A stretch of DNA of 64,000 nt from Amphritea japonica ATCC BAA-1530 (GTDB lineage Bacteria > Pseudomonadota > Gammaproteobacteria > Pseudomonadales > Balneatricaceae). The notes below the pieces were generated by a model, which ran no database searches, had not been told where the DNA came from, and saw only the letters and a program-made list of their open reading frames with translations. Of the stretch, positions 53,379 to 62,874 are shown piece by piece. A program made the translations under genes and the position numbers. Each line of letters begins with the position of its first letter. Position 1 is the first letter of the stretch. The DNA lies in the NCBI RefSeq assembly GCF_016592435.1, contig NZ_AP014545.1, positions 2,674,693-2,738,692 of the forward strand, read 5' to 3'.

Positions 53379-54707
53379 TTAGTAGAAATACATCAATACG
53401 GCTTGCAGATATAAATTGGCATCATCATTACCCTGATTAGCGATAACATTCGTACCATCAGGCTTGTAATAACCCACCATCGGGCTGAAGACAAAATTGT
53501 CATTGATTGACCAGAGTGCATACAGGTCTACCTCAGTTCCCGCCAGGTCTGCAGCATCATCTTCCGTTCCGAAATCCCAGTACTGCAAACCAACACTCAA
53601 ATCATCACGAGGCTGAACCATCAGTTCTATACGATCAACAGTGTTGCCGCTGTTAGCAGGGCCGGCATAGTTTGACGCCACTTCACCCTGAAACCAGGTA
53701 CCAAATCCTCGAGTGAAACCAAAAAACAGCGGATCAAACGCTTCATTATCGGTGGTTGAACTGTCATCTCCGGAGAACTTCGCATGACGGTAGTTAACGG
53801 TGGGTGACCAGGGCAGATCGGCAAAAGTCCAGCCCGCTTCCGCATACCAGGCATTACCCTCATTCTTAACGGCAGTATCGCCACCGGTTTGATCTACATA
53901 TTCAAATGACAAAAATAAGTTTTCAACGCCCATACTGCCCTGACCGCGCAGGCTAACAATATCCATACCCTTGCGCTGATCCCAGAGACCGAAGCCCGCC
54001 CCCTGATCCACATCCAGCACAGACATATAGCTCAGTCCCAAAGTACCTTTTGCGTCATCGACTAACTCAAGATTAACACCGGCAAGCTCAGTATCCTGAT
54101 GATATGGATTATCAGACTGCAACCAAAACAGATCACCCCGCAGAGCACCGTCGGGATCGACTTTAAGTACAGCGGTTTTATCAAAGCTTTTCTGACCTGC
54201 CAGATAATATGCACCACCCCGGTCAACATCGACTCCCGGAATCCCCATATCACCCAGACTTATTGCATCACCAGCAATGATGAAGCCATCGCCCAGAGTA
54301 AACTGCTGACGACCAACAGACAGATCAAACATGCCGTTACTGCTCTGCCAACCGACAAATGCGTTCTCAAGCTTCAGTTCGCTCTCATTACCTGAGGTGT
54401 ATCCACCGGCATCGCCATCACCACCGGTACCCAGAGCGATCACTCCCAGGCCACCGTAAACGGATCCATGAGACGTTGAATTCCGCCCAACCAGGTCGCC
54501 TTTTATATAGCCTTCCTGCCAATTATTACCGCCATCAACACCGGTATAGTTTTCATCGGTAGAGAAAACCCCGACCATACTCTCAACATTAAACTCCAGA
54601 GACTTTCCGTCCTGATCATAGACCGGTGCGGCCTGGGCGACTGCAGCAGTCATAAGCGCAGAAGCAAGTACGGTAAATTTACAGAACATCGTGTTATTTT
54701 TTTTCAT
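53379..54707 (-). CDS. Outer-membrane beta-barrel porin
   Basis: 442 residues with a signal peptide (cleavage after AVAQA near 27) and alternating amphipathic strands to a terminal aromatic residue (DDANLYLQAVLMYFY), as in outer-membrane barrels. The family is not certain; the size and the internal LSVGRQQFTLGDGFIIAGDA segment resemble alginate-export or OprD-like barrels. It is the last gene of qhpA-D-C-B, 131 bases after qhpB, so it may admit amines into the periplasm. GGAG seven bases before the ATG at 54707 supports that start. Confidence 0.82.
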   Translation of the reverse strand: MKKNNTMFCKFTVLASALMTAAVAQAAPVYDQDGKSLEFNVESMVGVFSTDENYTGVDGGNNWQEGYIKGDLVGRNSTSHGSVYGGLGVIALGTGGDGDAGGYTSGNESELKLENAFVGWQSSNGMFDLSVGRQQFTLGDGFIIAGDAISLGDMGIPGVDVDRGGAYYLAGQKSFDKTAVLKVDPDGALRGDLFWLQSDNPYHQDTELAGVNLELVDDAKGTLGLSYMSVLDVDQGAGFGLWDQRKGMDIVSLRGQGSMGVENLFLSFEYVDQTGGDTAVKNEGNAWYAEAGWTFADLPWSPTVNYRHAKFSGDDSSTTDNEAFDPLFFGFTRGFGTWFQGEVASNYAGPANSGNTVDRIELMVQPRDDLSVGLQYWDFGTEDDAADLAGTEVDLYALWSINDNFVFSPMVGYYKPDGTNVIANQGNDDANLYLQAVLMYFY

Positions 54708-54785
54708 GCTCAAACTCCATAAAACTCGATAGAAAATTATGCTTAAAACTTTATAACGTCATTCTTTGGGCAAAAGTCCCCCCGA

Positions 54786-54803
54786 CAGCTTCATCAGAAG
54801 CTG
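54786..54803 (-). repeat. Intercistronic hairpin between qhpB and the porin gene
   Basis: CAGCTTC and GAAGCTG form a seven-base stem with a four-base loop. No U run follows, so partial attenuation or mRNA processing is more likely than termination. Confidence 0.45.
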
Positions 54804-54837
54804 CCTGAAGGACAGTGAGCCAATTAGAGAGAGTGGT

Positions 54838-55980
54838 TTAGCGAACAAATACCTGAGCAGTCGTAGTGGACATATCACCACCCGGCAGCTCGATAGTATT
54901 CAAACGCTCAAGAGTATCACCATCGAATACCGCAACATGATTGTGGGTACCCGCCAGATAGACTTTACTGCCGGTCTGATTAACGGTGACACAATAGTAG
55001 GAGTGATCCAGCTCCGCAGCTTTTAACAACGTCTGTTTTTCGATGTCATACTTGGCCAGGCGGTTAAGAACACCATACATAATGTTGGAATCCTTAGGCG
55101 AACGAGTGCCAGTAAAATACAGCTCGGTGATCGGGCCGAAGTCTTTAGTTTCTGTTTCGCCGGTTTCCAGGTTGATATTGAAATACCCGTAAAGCCAGTC
55201 AGCGGTATTCAGGTCTTCGGAACCTTCCTGAAAACGTGCCGTGGTGTATAGGATAGTGAAGTCTTTAGTTGGTGTTTGCACCGCCCAGACGTTAAGCACA
55301 TCCGGCTGAACATAACGTTCCCGCTGCCAGTTACGACTTGGAACGGCCACCTCATATTTACCGGTTTTGACATCCATTTTGTAGATATCTGCACCGGCCA
55401 TATACAAACCGCCATCTTTACCCACCTGCATAGCCGTCACCAATCGCGGCGAAGGGAACATACGTTCAGGTTTAGCCTCCAAACCAGCATCGGTGTTATA
55501 CACCGCCAGACGAGTCGGTTGCACAACGTAATGATCGCGTTCCATTAGTGTTGGATTCTGCACTGTGTACAGTTCTTTACCGTCATAGCTCAATGCAAAA
55601 GCGTAGATGGTTTTAGTCCGCTCCTTTTTACTTTGTGCCATCTTTGCATGAAATTTAACATCACAGGTGTCCATATCCACACCGTAGATATCTTCATAAC
55701 CGTTATTGAGGATATAAGCGGTTTTATTGTCCGGAGCAACCTGTAGTGCACCAGGGCCAAAACGTCCCGGCATATCACAGGTTTTATAGACGGTATCGGT
55801 TGCCAGATCCAGCACATGCATCTGATTTGGATAATTTGCCACCACCATATACTCGTTGCCTGACTTAAGCGCAGGCCCCTTTGAGGCGATAGCTACGCCA
55901 CTGGTGAGTGTGGCCAAACCTAGCGTTAACGTCGTCAGCATGACAGTCATGCTGCGAGGAAGCATATTTCTTTTTCTCAT
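54838..55980 (-). CDS. qhpB: Quinohemoprotein amine dehydrogenase beta subunit
   Basis: About 380 residues with a signal peptide (cleavage near GVAIA) and a seven-bladed YVTN-like beta propeller (YMVVANYPNQMHVLDLATDT; ALQVAPDNKTAYILNNGYED; DHSYYCVTVNQTGSKVYLAG). In QHNDH the beta subunit packs against the CTQ-bearing gamma subunit and lines the substrate pocket. It follows qhpC by 18 bases. Several ATG codons near the start are possible; 55980 has AGGA at a good distance. Confidence 0.9.
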   Translation of the reverse strand: MRKRNMLPRSMTVMLTTLTLGLATLTSGVAIASKGPALKSGNEYMVVANYPNQMHVLDLATDTVYKTCDMPGRFGPGALQVAPDNKTAYILNNGYEDIYGVDMDTCDVKFHAKMAQSKKERTKTIYAFALSYDGKELYTVQNPTLMERDHYVVQPTRLAVYNTDAGLEAKPERMFPSPRLVTAMQVGKDGGLYMAGADIYKMDVKTGKYEVAVPSRNWQRERYVQPDVLNVWAVQTPTKDFTILYTTARFQEGSEDLNTADWLYGYFNINLETGETETKDFGPITELYFTGTRSPKDSNIMYGVLNRLAKYDIEKQTLLKAAELDHSYYCVTVNQTGSKVYLAGTHNHVAVFDGDTLERLNTIELPGGDMSTTTAQVFVR

Positions 55981-55998
55981 CGTTAGCATCCTGTTTAG

Positions 55999-56325
55999 TT
56001 AGTCTTTATCAGCAGGGAACACCGTTCCCAGATTGCGCCAGTTATCAGCTGAATTAGCTGCTTTTTCATTCCAGTCCGGGTAAGTATTCATCATGTCCGG
56101 TACCTGTGCTGGCCACCAACATGGATCGGCACAACCATACAGATCAGATTCCATCGGCTGACAGAGAGAGGTGACACCACCAAAGGCATCAATTTCCCAA
56201 CCTGGATCGGTGGTGGCGGTACAACCAGCGATAGACTGCATCGCTACAACTTCTTCTACCTGATCTTCGGCTACGGCCTTAGTCAGAGTGTGTGCTTTAT
56301 TATTAACAGGCTTGAGATGCTTCAT
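55999..56325 (-). CDS. qhpC: Quinohemoprotein amine dehydrogenase gamma subunit (CTQ precursor)
   Basis: 108 residues, a 28-residue leader plus a mature chain of 80. Counting Met29 as mature residue 1 puts every crosslink residue of known QHNDH in place: Cys7-Glu16, Cys27-Asp33 and Cys41-Asp49 thioethers, and Cys37 with Trp43 for the cysteine tryptophylquinone cofactor in [16 protein letters not shown]. The chain oxidises primary amines to aldehydes in the periplasm. The gene starts one base after qhpD, with GGAGGG upstream, so the substrate peptide and its crosslinking enzyme are translated together. Confidence 0.96.
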   Translation of the reverse strand: MKHLKPVNNKAHTLTKAVAEDQVEEVVAMQSIAGCTATTDPGWEIDAFGGVTSLCQPMESDLYGCADPCWWPAQVPDMMNTYPDWNEKAANSADNWRNLGTVFPADKD

Positions 56326-56326
56326 A

Positions 56327-57760
56327 TCAGTGAGCCCTCCGGGGAGATATGTAACTGTCGATGAAGGCCGGATTTTCGGCCATGATGCGGCTGTAGACTT
56401 CGATACCGAAATCTACCCAGTCGCGCATCAGATCGCAGTAGTGATAAACAGGTTGAGTAGGGTCTTCAAAACGGGCGTAGCTTTCGTGATAGCAGCCACC
56501 GGAACAGAGATTACGGATGCGGCAACTTGAACAGCCAGTATCGGTACGATCCAGGCGTTGTTCGAGAAAACCACCCAGTCGCTCTTTATCGATACCCGTC
56601 TGTACATCGCCAAAGGTGCCAAGTTCAGAACCGGTAAACCGATGACAGAGGTTTAATCCACCTTCGTTATCAACCGCCAGTAATGCCACACCCGCGCCAC
56701 AGGGCAACGCTTTCTTATTGCCCTCGTGTAGATCAGTAATCAGCTGGTGCATATTGGAGAAACCGATATTACGGTGCTCCAGTGCGGCTTCCAGATACTC
56801 TTTACCGAGCACCTTCATGTTGTGGAAAACCTCTTTCAGCTCCTCATCACTGAGGTTGTAATAGCTGATATCACCGGAGGTCACCGGCGCAAAACCGACT
56901 TCAGAGAATCCCAGTTCATTAAACAGGTGATCCCAGATCTGACGCACATCCGTGACTCCTTTAGTCAACGTAACGCGGGCACCAATCGGACGGGCACGAA
57001 AACGGGACAACAACATTTTGGCTTTACGGCTAACCACATCATAAGTCCCCTGCCCACCGACGGTGATCCGGTTTTTATCGTGGATCGCTTTTGGGCCATC
57101 CATACTGACGGAAAGCCCAAAACGATGCGCATTAAGCCAGTCGGCAATCTCTTCAGTCAGCAGAGTTGCATTGGTAGTCATCGTGAAATCCACCGGCTTA
57201 CCCAGTTCAGCAAAACGCTGTTCCGAGTAGGCGACAACATCCTTTATCAGTCCGAAATTTGACAATGGCTCGCCGCCAAAGAAGACAATGTTATAGCGTG
57301 CCTCATTAGGTGATTCCGCTATCAGCATTTCGATCGATTGCTTCGCGGTGTCGAACTGCATCTTCTTACCTTCAGAGGGCTTATCCAGGTCCTCTTTGTA
57401 GCAGTAGCTGCAGCTGAGATTACAACCGGTGTTCACATTCAACACCAAGGTATTGAGCGGAAACTCAGTGATCTTTTTCAATGCAATCTCAGGCGTTAAT
57501 GGCGAACCATCGCTCACCAGCTCCAGTGCAATCAGTTCTTTCAGTGTTTCAGCCACCTGATCAACCGGAAACTGCTCTGATAATTCTCCAATCAACTGCT
57601 CTGCTGTTTGCTGAGGCCGCTGACGTAACAGTTCAATTAACTGTGCGGTCAGACCATCCAGTTCAAACAGACTGCTGGACGGAATATGAAACAGCATCTG
57701 CCGGGTGCTGACAGCCACCAGGTGTAGATTTTGCTCTACCAGATTTAATTGGGCGCCCAT
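56327..57760 (-). CDS. qhpD: Radical SAM enzyme forming the QHNDH thioether bridges
   Basis: 477 residues. An N-terminal RiPP-recognition-like segment (about 1-85), the radical SAM motif [13 protein letters not shown] (Cys113, Cys117, Cys120) and a C-terminal SPASM domain with auxiliary clusters ([20 protein letters not shown] and [18 protein letters not shown]). QhpD installs the three Cys-to-Asp/Glu thioethers in QhpC. The ATG at 57760 has GGAGGG seven bases upstream and is preferred to one 42 bases earlier. Gene order qhpA-D-C-B is the known one. Confidence 0.95.
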   Translation of the reverse strand: MGAQLNLVEQNLHLVAVSTRQMLFHIPSSSLFELDGLTAQLIELLRQRPQQTAEQLIGELSEQFPVDQVAETLKELIALELVSDGSPLTPEIALKKITEFPLNTLVLNVNTGCNLSCSYCYKEDLDKPSEGKKMQFDTAKQSIEMLIAESPNEARYNIVFFGGEPLSNFGLIKDVVAYSEQRFAELGKPVDFTMTTNATLLTEEIADWLNAHRFGLSVSMDGPKAIHDKNRITVGGQGTYDVVSRKAKMLLSRFRARPIGARVTLTKGVTDVRQIWDHLFNELGFSEVGFAPVTSGDISYYNLSDEELKEVFHNMKVLGKEYLEAALEHRNIGFSNMHQLITDLHEGNKKALPCGAGVALLAVDNEGGLNLCHRFTGSELGTFGDVQTGIDKERLGGFLEQRLDRTDTGCSSCRIRNLCSGGCYHESYARFEDPTQPVYHYCDLMRDWVDFGIEVYSRIMAENPAFIDSYISPRRAH

Positions 57761-57838
57761 AGAACGACCCTCCTCACTTTTATTATTTTCGTGATGCTGC
57801 ACAGATTCACAGCATCCCTCTTGATAGTCAGGAACTAC

Positions 57839-59437
57839 TTATGGCAGCGGCGGATTATTCCAGCGTTGTACTGTCACGATCATCTGACCTTCAGCACTCA
57901 GAGCATTAGCGCCTTCCATAACCTCAGCAATCACTTTCAGATTACCGGCATTATTGGTCGACATACGACGCTCAGGATTCGGTCCTGAAGCACCGGTGGT
58001 AAACAGACCCGATTTTTCGTCCATACGTCCGGCAAAATGAGTATCTCGATCCGCTTCCGCCTGAGCATCAAATGGCTCTACATGCCATTTAGCAGGCACA
58101 AAACCGATGCGCATATCATCTTCGGTACCAGGTTTACCATCCACTCCATTCATCCATGCTTCCGCCTGGAAATGGGCGTTATATTTTGGTGTGGAACCTC
58201 CGTTGCCTCCGACGCGTGCTACCGCAAAGTCAGGTACAACTTTTACGCTATCGATCCGGTCATAAACGTTAAGCAAAGCACCCTCGGCCTTGCCCGCTTT
58301 AACATCACGAGCGCCAGGCTTAGCTGCAGCGTTCGCCGTTGCTTGAACTACGACTTTGTTATCATCCCGGTACATTTCACTAACAACTTTAATGCCATCG
58401 CCCAGTGAGATCTTTTTACCCAGACCTGCACCGACAATCGTCAGCACTTCAGTGCTACCTGCGCGAATATACCCAGGCTGGACAGAAAGGAGTTTAGCCT
58501 TGCTACCGCTACGAAGTGCTGAGAAATCCATCCCCGCTTCATCGTGCACCGCTTCAAACATGCGGCCATTGAGCTCAGAACCATCAGCAGACAGCGCAAA
58601 TACCTGACGCATTGCTACACCATCAACTGTCAGATTGGCACGCCACTCATAACCGGTATAGACGATAGCGGTACCACTACCTTTAAATGCAGAACCATCC
58701 GCGTACTCGCCATCAATGCTAACGCTGTACTGATCATCCTTACCGCCGGAGATAGACATTACCCCTCGAACATCACCTTTCCCGGCCATTTGGGCACTAA
58801 AGCTCCAACTGCCGCTGACAGGAACGCTCTTAACGCTTTGCCACTTGTCCCAACTGGCCGATTTAAGCGAAAAGTCTGTGGCTAGCTCAGGCACCATCTT
58901 TTTGAATGCCAGATCCATCCAGTCACGGTCCCGTGCCATCGCCTGATACTCCAGCGTTGGCCACTGCCCCAAATGGAAATGAACCAGATGTTCCCACTCT
59001 GATGCCGGACGGCGCTGCAGTTTCACCCGCGCACCGGAATGACAACGGGCACACATCTCTTCAAAATTGGCAGATTCAAAACTTTCCATTGTATTCAGGC
59101 GACGTTCCATCGCGTAACGAGAGCCTTCGGTTTCCTCCGGCGCCAGACCCTGCTTATCTGCAAAATACTTCACCAGCGTACGCCGTTCATCATCCGTGAC
59201 TTCAAGACCGTGCATCACCTGCATTCTGGCGATGGTCATCAACCAGCCTTCCGGGGTTTTCCGCTGATGACTCATACGGCTCATCTGCAGTGGTTCCGCT
59301 TTTTCCTCGGTATGGCATGCCACACACTTACTCTGAATAATGGTTTCAGCATCATTCGCCTGAACGGCTCCTGTTGGCAAGATCATCCCTGCCAGCAGAA
59401 GCCCACCCGTCAACCGGGGTAGTTTAAATTTCTTCAT
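57839..59437 (-). CDS. qhpA: Quinohemoprotein amine dehydrogenase alpha subunit (diheme)
   Basis: 532 residues with a signal peptide (cleavage after AVQA) and two c-type heme sites, CVACH (about 38-42) and CARCH (about 129-133). Then come immunoglobulin-like beta domains of the QHNDH alpha chain (VSISGGKDDQYSVSIDGEYA; PGYIRAGSTEVLTIVGAGLG). Electrons from the CTQ pass through the hemes to a periplasmic acceptor. First gene of the structural operon; a sigma-54-like promoter lies 80 bases upstream. Confidence 0.95.
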   Translation of the reverse strand: MKKFKLPRLTGGLLLAGMILPTGAVQANDAETIIQSKCVACHTEEKAEPLQMSRMSHQRKTPEGWLMTIARMQVMHGLEVTDDERRTLVKYFADKQGLAPEETEGSRYAMERRLNTMESFESANFEEMCARCHSGARVKLQRRPASEWEHLVHFHLGQWPTLEYQAMARDRDWMDLAFKKMVPELATDFSLKSASWDKWQSVKSVPVSGSWSFSAQMAGKGDVRGVMSISGGKDDQYSVSIDGEYADGSAFKGSGTAIVYTGYEWRANLTVDGVAMRQVFALSADGSELNGRMFEAVHDEAGMDFSALRSGSKAKLLSVQPGYIRAGSTEVLTIVGAGLGKKISLGDGIKVVSEMYRDDNKVVVQATANAAAKPGARDVKAGKAEGALLNVYDRIDSVKVVPDFAVARVGGNGGSTPKYNAHFQAEAWMNGVDGKPGTEDDMRIGFVPAKWHVEPFDAQAEADRDTHFAGRMDEKSGLFTTGASGPNPERRMSTNNAGNLKVIAEVMEGANALSAEGQMIVTVQRWNNPPLP

Positions 59438-59515
59438 CAAGGCCAGACTCCTTAGTTGTTGTTTATATCGTTGAGCAGCTAAGCGCAGCCCAAAGTTCTA
59501 ACCTGTAGAAATATA

Positions 59516-59532
59516 TTGCACGGCTTATGCCA
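59516..59532 (-). promoter_or_regulatory. Sigma-54-type promoter of qhpA
   Basis: On the minus strand TGGCATAAGCCGTGCAA has GG and GC at exactly the -24/-12 spacing (TGGCA-N7-TGC), 80 bases upstream of the qhpA start. The -12 half is less canonical (GTGC rather than TTGC). Confidence 0.6.
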
Positions 59533-59600
59533 AGATAGATAATTTCTTATTTTTCAATAAGATATAAAAAAATAGGGGTAATCCTTTAGAAAATTTACAG

Positions 59601-59646
59601 GTTGCACTGTTTTATTACGCAACACCGCTGTTCAGAAATGCAACAG
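59601..59646. promoter_or_regulatory. Candidate enhancer sites for the sigma-54 activator
   Basis: Two interleaved inverted repeats: GTTGC ... GCAAC (59601-59623) and CTGTT ... AACAG (59628-59646). They lie between the two divergent sigma-54-like promoters, as enhancer sites of an AcoR-type protein would. Confidence 0.4.
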
Positions 59647-59827
59647 TCCGCTAAAAGTGAAACGCAATCTGCCCAACCACTCCCTGTTACATTAGTTATA
59701 AGCCCCTGCAACTGACTTATTTTTTAACACCCTGTCTCATAGTAAAACACTGCGAAGGCTCCTGTTATTACCCACAAAAATCAACATAACCATTATAAAT
59801 CAACAGCTTAAAATGATTTCAACACTC

Positions 59828-59842
59828 TGGCACAGCACTTGC
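59828..59842 (+). promoter_or_regulatory. Sigma-54 promoter of the aldehyde dehydrogenase
   Basis: TGGCACAGCACTTGC is a perfect match to the TGGCAC-N5-TTGC consensus. The start codon of the gene is about 88 bases downstream. Confidence 0.85.
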
Positions 59843-59929
59843 GATATATAACTACTAAGTGTCGGTTTGCCTGAGCAGTATCCAGGCATCTCAGTCTCTA
59901 TCATTACAACTATAAGTAGGTTTATTAAT

Positions 59930-61429
59930 ATGAGTAATTCACAATTTTCACCATCAGTTGCTGCACTGGATTTTATTCAGCATCCGCATAAATGTCTGAT
60001 TGGAGACCAATGGGTGGACGCGGAAGATGGCCGAACCCTTACTGTTATCAACCCAGCTAATGGCGAACAAATCACCACTGTTCCCAGTGGCGATAAAGCG
60101 GATATTGATAAAGCAGTCGCGATGGCTCGTAAAACGTTTGAGGACTCTGACTGGAGTCGTATCAAACCGGTAGATCGCCAAAAACTATTGTGGAACTTCG
60201 CCGATCTGATTGAAAAAAATGCAGGCCTTCTTGCAGAGATTGAATCACTGGATAACGGTAAGAGCGTTGTTATCGCTGAGCACGTCGATATTCGTCTGGC
60301 GATTGATTTTCTCCGCTATATGGCGGGTTTTGCCACTAAGATCGAAGGCAGGAGCGTTGATGTATCCGTTCCCTTTATGCCGGACGCTCAGTTCCATGGC
60401 TATACCCGCCGGGAAGCGGTCGGTGTAGTGGGTGCTATAGTCGCCTGGAACTTCCCTCTGCTACTGGCTTGCTGGAAGCTGGGTCCGGCACTGGCATCGG
60501 GTTGTACCGTGGTACTCAAACCGGCTGATGAAACACCACTTACCGCACTCATGCTGGGAAAACTGGCACTGGAAGCAGGTTATCCACCGGGCGTTCTGAA
60601 TGTTGTAACCGGTACTGGCATCGAGGCAGGCTCAGCCCTGGCGCACCACCCGGATGTCGATAAGCTGACCTTTACGGGCTCTACGGAAGTAGGCAAACTG
60701 ATCGGCAAAGCCGCGATGGATACCATGACCCGGGTCACCCTGGAGCTGGGTGGCAAGTCACCCACCATCGTACTCGAAGATGCAGATATGCAGACCGCTG
60801 CAGCAGGTGCAGCCAATGCAATTTTCTTCAATCAGGGACAGGTCTGTTGCGCCGGTTCCCGCCTCTATGTGCAGAAGAAGCATTTCGATAATGTTGTCGC
60901 GGATATCTCTGCCATCGCCGAGGGTATGACGCTGGGTCATGGCCTCGACCCTAATTCACAAATGGGGCCTTTAATCTCAGCCAAACAACAGAACCGTGTG
61001 TGTAATTACATAGAGCAAGGTCGCAGCAGTGGTGCCACTATTACCGCAGGTGGCAGTGCTCTGGCAGGCCCCGGTTTCTATGTTAAGCCTACCGTTATGG
61101 TTGATGTGAATCAGAATTCCAGTGTGGTTCAGGAGGAAATCTTTGGCCCGGTTCTGGTCGCAATGCCGTTCGATGATATTGAAGAAGCTGTACGCATCGC
61201 CAACGATAGCCAATACGGACTAGGCGCCAGCATCTGGTCGAATAACCTGTCTCAGGTACATCGGATGATTCCCCGTATTAAGTCAGGGTCGATCTGGGTG
61301 AACTGCCATACCGCACTTGATCCGGCACTGCCTTTTGGTGGCTATAAGCAATCCGGTCTGGGCCGGGAGATGGGTAGCGATGTCATTGAGCATTACACCG
61401 AAGTTAAATCGGTACTAATGAGTATTTAA
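59930..61429 (+). CDS. NAD-dependent aldehyde dehydrogenase for amine-derived aldehydes
   Basis: 499 residues with the full aldehyde dehydrogenase set: VTLELGGKSPTIVLEDAD with the active Glu, FFNQGQVCCAGSRLYV with the catalytic Cys, and EEIFGPVLVAMPF. It is divergent from the amine dehydrogenase genes and has its own sigma-54 promoter, so it probably oxidises the aldehyde released by QHNDH to a carboxylic acid. The ATG at 59930 is preferred over an upstream frame that starts inside the promoter region. Confidence 0.93.
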   Translation: MSNSQFSPSVAALDFIQHPHKCLIGDQWVDAEDGRTLTVINPANGEQITTVPSGDKADIDKAVAMARKTFEDSDWSRIKPVDRQKLLWNFADLIEKNAGLLAEIESLDNGKSVVIAEHVDIRLAIDFLRYMAGFATKIEGRSVDVSVPFMPDAQFHGYTRREAVGVVGAIVAWNFPLLLACWKLGPALASGCTVVLKPADETPLTALMLGKLALEAGYPPGVLNVVTGTGIEAGSALAHHPDVDKLTFTGSTEVGKLIGKAAMDTMTRVTLELGGKSPTIVLEDADMQTAAAGAANAIFFNQGQVCCAGSRLYVQKKHFDNVVADISAIAEGMTLGHGLDPNSQMGPLISAKQQNRVCNYIEQGRSSGATITAGGSALAGPGFYVKPTVMVDVNQNSSVVQEEIFGPVLVAMPFDDIEEAVRIANDSQYGLGASIWSNNLSQVHRMIPRIKSGSIWVNCHTALDPALPFGGYKQSGLGREMGSDVIEHYTEVKSVLMSI

Positions 61430-61458
61430 CATTGAACAAGCAGTAACATAAATCTAGT

Positions 61459-61484
61459 AAAAAGGAGGCCTCGGCCTCCTTTTT
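61459..61484 (+). terminator. Bidirectional intrinsic terminator
   Basis: AAAAAGGAGGCC and GGCCTCCTTTTT with a two-base spacer form a strong hairpin between the aldehyde dehydrogenase and the opposing qhpG. Confidence 0.92.
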
Positions 61485-61488
61485 AGTT

Positions 61489-62874
61489 TTAATTTTCTGC
61501 GCTTAACCAACCATTTTGAAATAACCAGCGAGTCAGCCCTTGTGCATTTTCAGGGCTCATCCCTAATTGAGTTTGCAGGCAGGACTGCGGGCTTATTTCT
61601 ATCTCTTTCTGTTGAAGTACACGTACCACCGGCGCCATCGGAATGCCATTCAGGTGCCAGATGCCCAGCGGCTGATCATTGGTAATCACCACCTCATGTT
61701 CCTCTATCAGGCCGTTGTTAACCACCGGCATTTTCACCACTTTCAGCGAGTCAGGATCAGTTTCCTGATGCAGTGGTTCATTGTCCGGCCAGTTTCTACG
61801 AGTGGCCCAAAAGGGGTTATTCCACCAACGCTCTTCAGAGGCATAAAAATCACGTCCAATACGTGCAAAACGGTGAAACAGATGATCGACCCGCTGTTGA
61901 TAAAACTGTTTCGCTAATGCGGCATTTTCTGGACGCTGTAGCAGTGTGTTGATCACTGCAGGCGCTTGCAAAGCACTGGATAGCGCTTGGAAAATACCAT
62001 TACCAGAAAGCGGATCTACCGCCATCGCGGCATCCCCTATTCTGATCCAGTTGTCACCGACCGCTTCGCGGCACAATATCGGCGTACTGGTACGGGCGTG
62101 GATAATACCGGTCGGTTGAGCATCTTCCAAAAAAGGCTGAGCGCTGGGCAACGTTGCTAATATGCTATTACAGTGGTCAATCAATCCTGCTTTATCCGGC
62201 AGATTGGCGGTAGCCACATCAAATGTCAGCTGCAGATAACGTGTGCCATCCGACCAGGCGGCCATCCAGGCCCAGCCATCCTCAAAACTTTCGGCGGCAG
62301 ACTGTGGCTGACAGGGTTCCCCCTTCCAGTACTGCAGCAGGGAAACCGTTTCACTACCGCGTAAACGTTCAAGCCCGGCCCCCGGTGCACTGCGCCCACG
62401 GGCTTCTACTAGAAAACCTGCTTTTACCGGGTCAGCCTCGGAGTTTTTAAACTGAATCGAGAAGCCACTACGCTCTTCGCTAACCTTACCCACTCTGTCA
62501 TTAATAACGGTAACGCCGGCTGACATCAGATCCTTGCAGATCCCGTTGTCCAGCTCACTGCGATTAATCAGCATCTCGGTATTTGCGCTGTTCGTTGCAC
62601 CGTTCCAACTGGCCACCCGTGGAGAGGGATCCGGCAGATTCGCCAGCGCCAGTTTAAACCCGGCATTGCGCAGCCCTTCTAACACCCGTTCAGAGATCCC
62701 TTCAACCGCTTTGAAGGGTCTTGGTTCCGCGATGACTGTCACTTCATAGCCCAACGCCTTCAGCCCCAGAGCGGTCGCACCACCGGCAGGCCCTCCACCG
62801 AGAATAACAATATCAGCCCTGTTAAAGTGACCTTTATTACTAAGATCGTTATTTATAGAGGTCTCATCTGTCAC
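61489..62874 (-). CDS. qhpG: FAD-dependent tryptophan monooxygenase of QHNDH maturation
   Basis: 461 residues. N-terminal FAD motif DIVILGGGPAGGATALGLKA, later WIRIGDAAMAVDPLSGNGIF, as in flavin hydroxylases and tryptophan halogenases. QhpG hydroxylates the tryptophan of QhpC, starting CTQ formation. The C-terminal extension (PLGIWHLNGIPMAPVVRVLQ) belongs to this family. It overlaps qhpE by four bases and follows it in the maturation operon. Confidence 0.9.
   Translation of the reverse strand: MTDETSINNDLSNKGHFNRADIVILGGGPAGGATALGLKALGYEVTVIAEPRPFKAVEGISERVLEGLRNAGFKLALANLPDPSPRVASWNGATNSANTEMLINRSELDNGICKDLMSAGVTVINDRVGKVSEERSGFSIQFKNSEADPVKAGFLVEARGRSAPGAGLERLRGSETVSLLQYWKGEPCQPQSAAESFEDGWAWMAAWSDGTRYLQLTFDVATANLPDKAGLIDHCNSILATLPSAQPFLEDAQPTGIIHARTSTPILCREAVGDNWIRIGDAAMAVDPLSGNGIFQALSSALQAPAVINTLLQRPENAALAKQFYQQRVDHLFHRFARIGRDFYASEERWWNNPFWATRRNWPDNEPLHQETDPDSLKVVKMPVVNNGLIEEHEVVITNDQPLGIWHLNGIPMAPVVRVLQQKEIEISPQSCLQTQLGMSPENAQGLTRWLFQNGWLSAEN

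Noticed and set aside
57839-59437. qhpA as a generic diheme cytochrome
   Set aside because: The two heme motifs alone would allow this, but the beta-sandwich C-terminal part and direct linkage to qhpD, qhpC and qhpB fix the identity.
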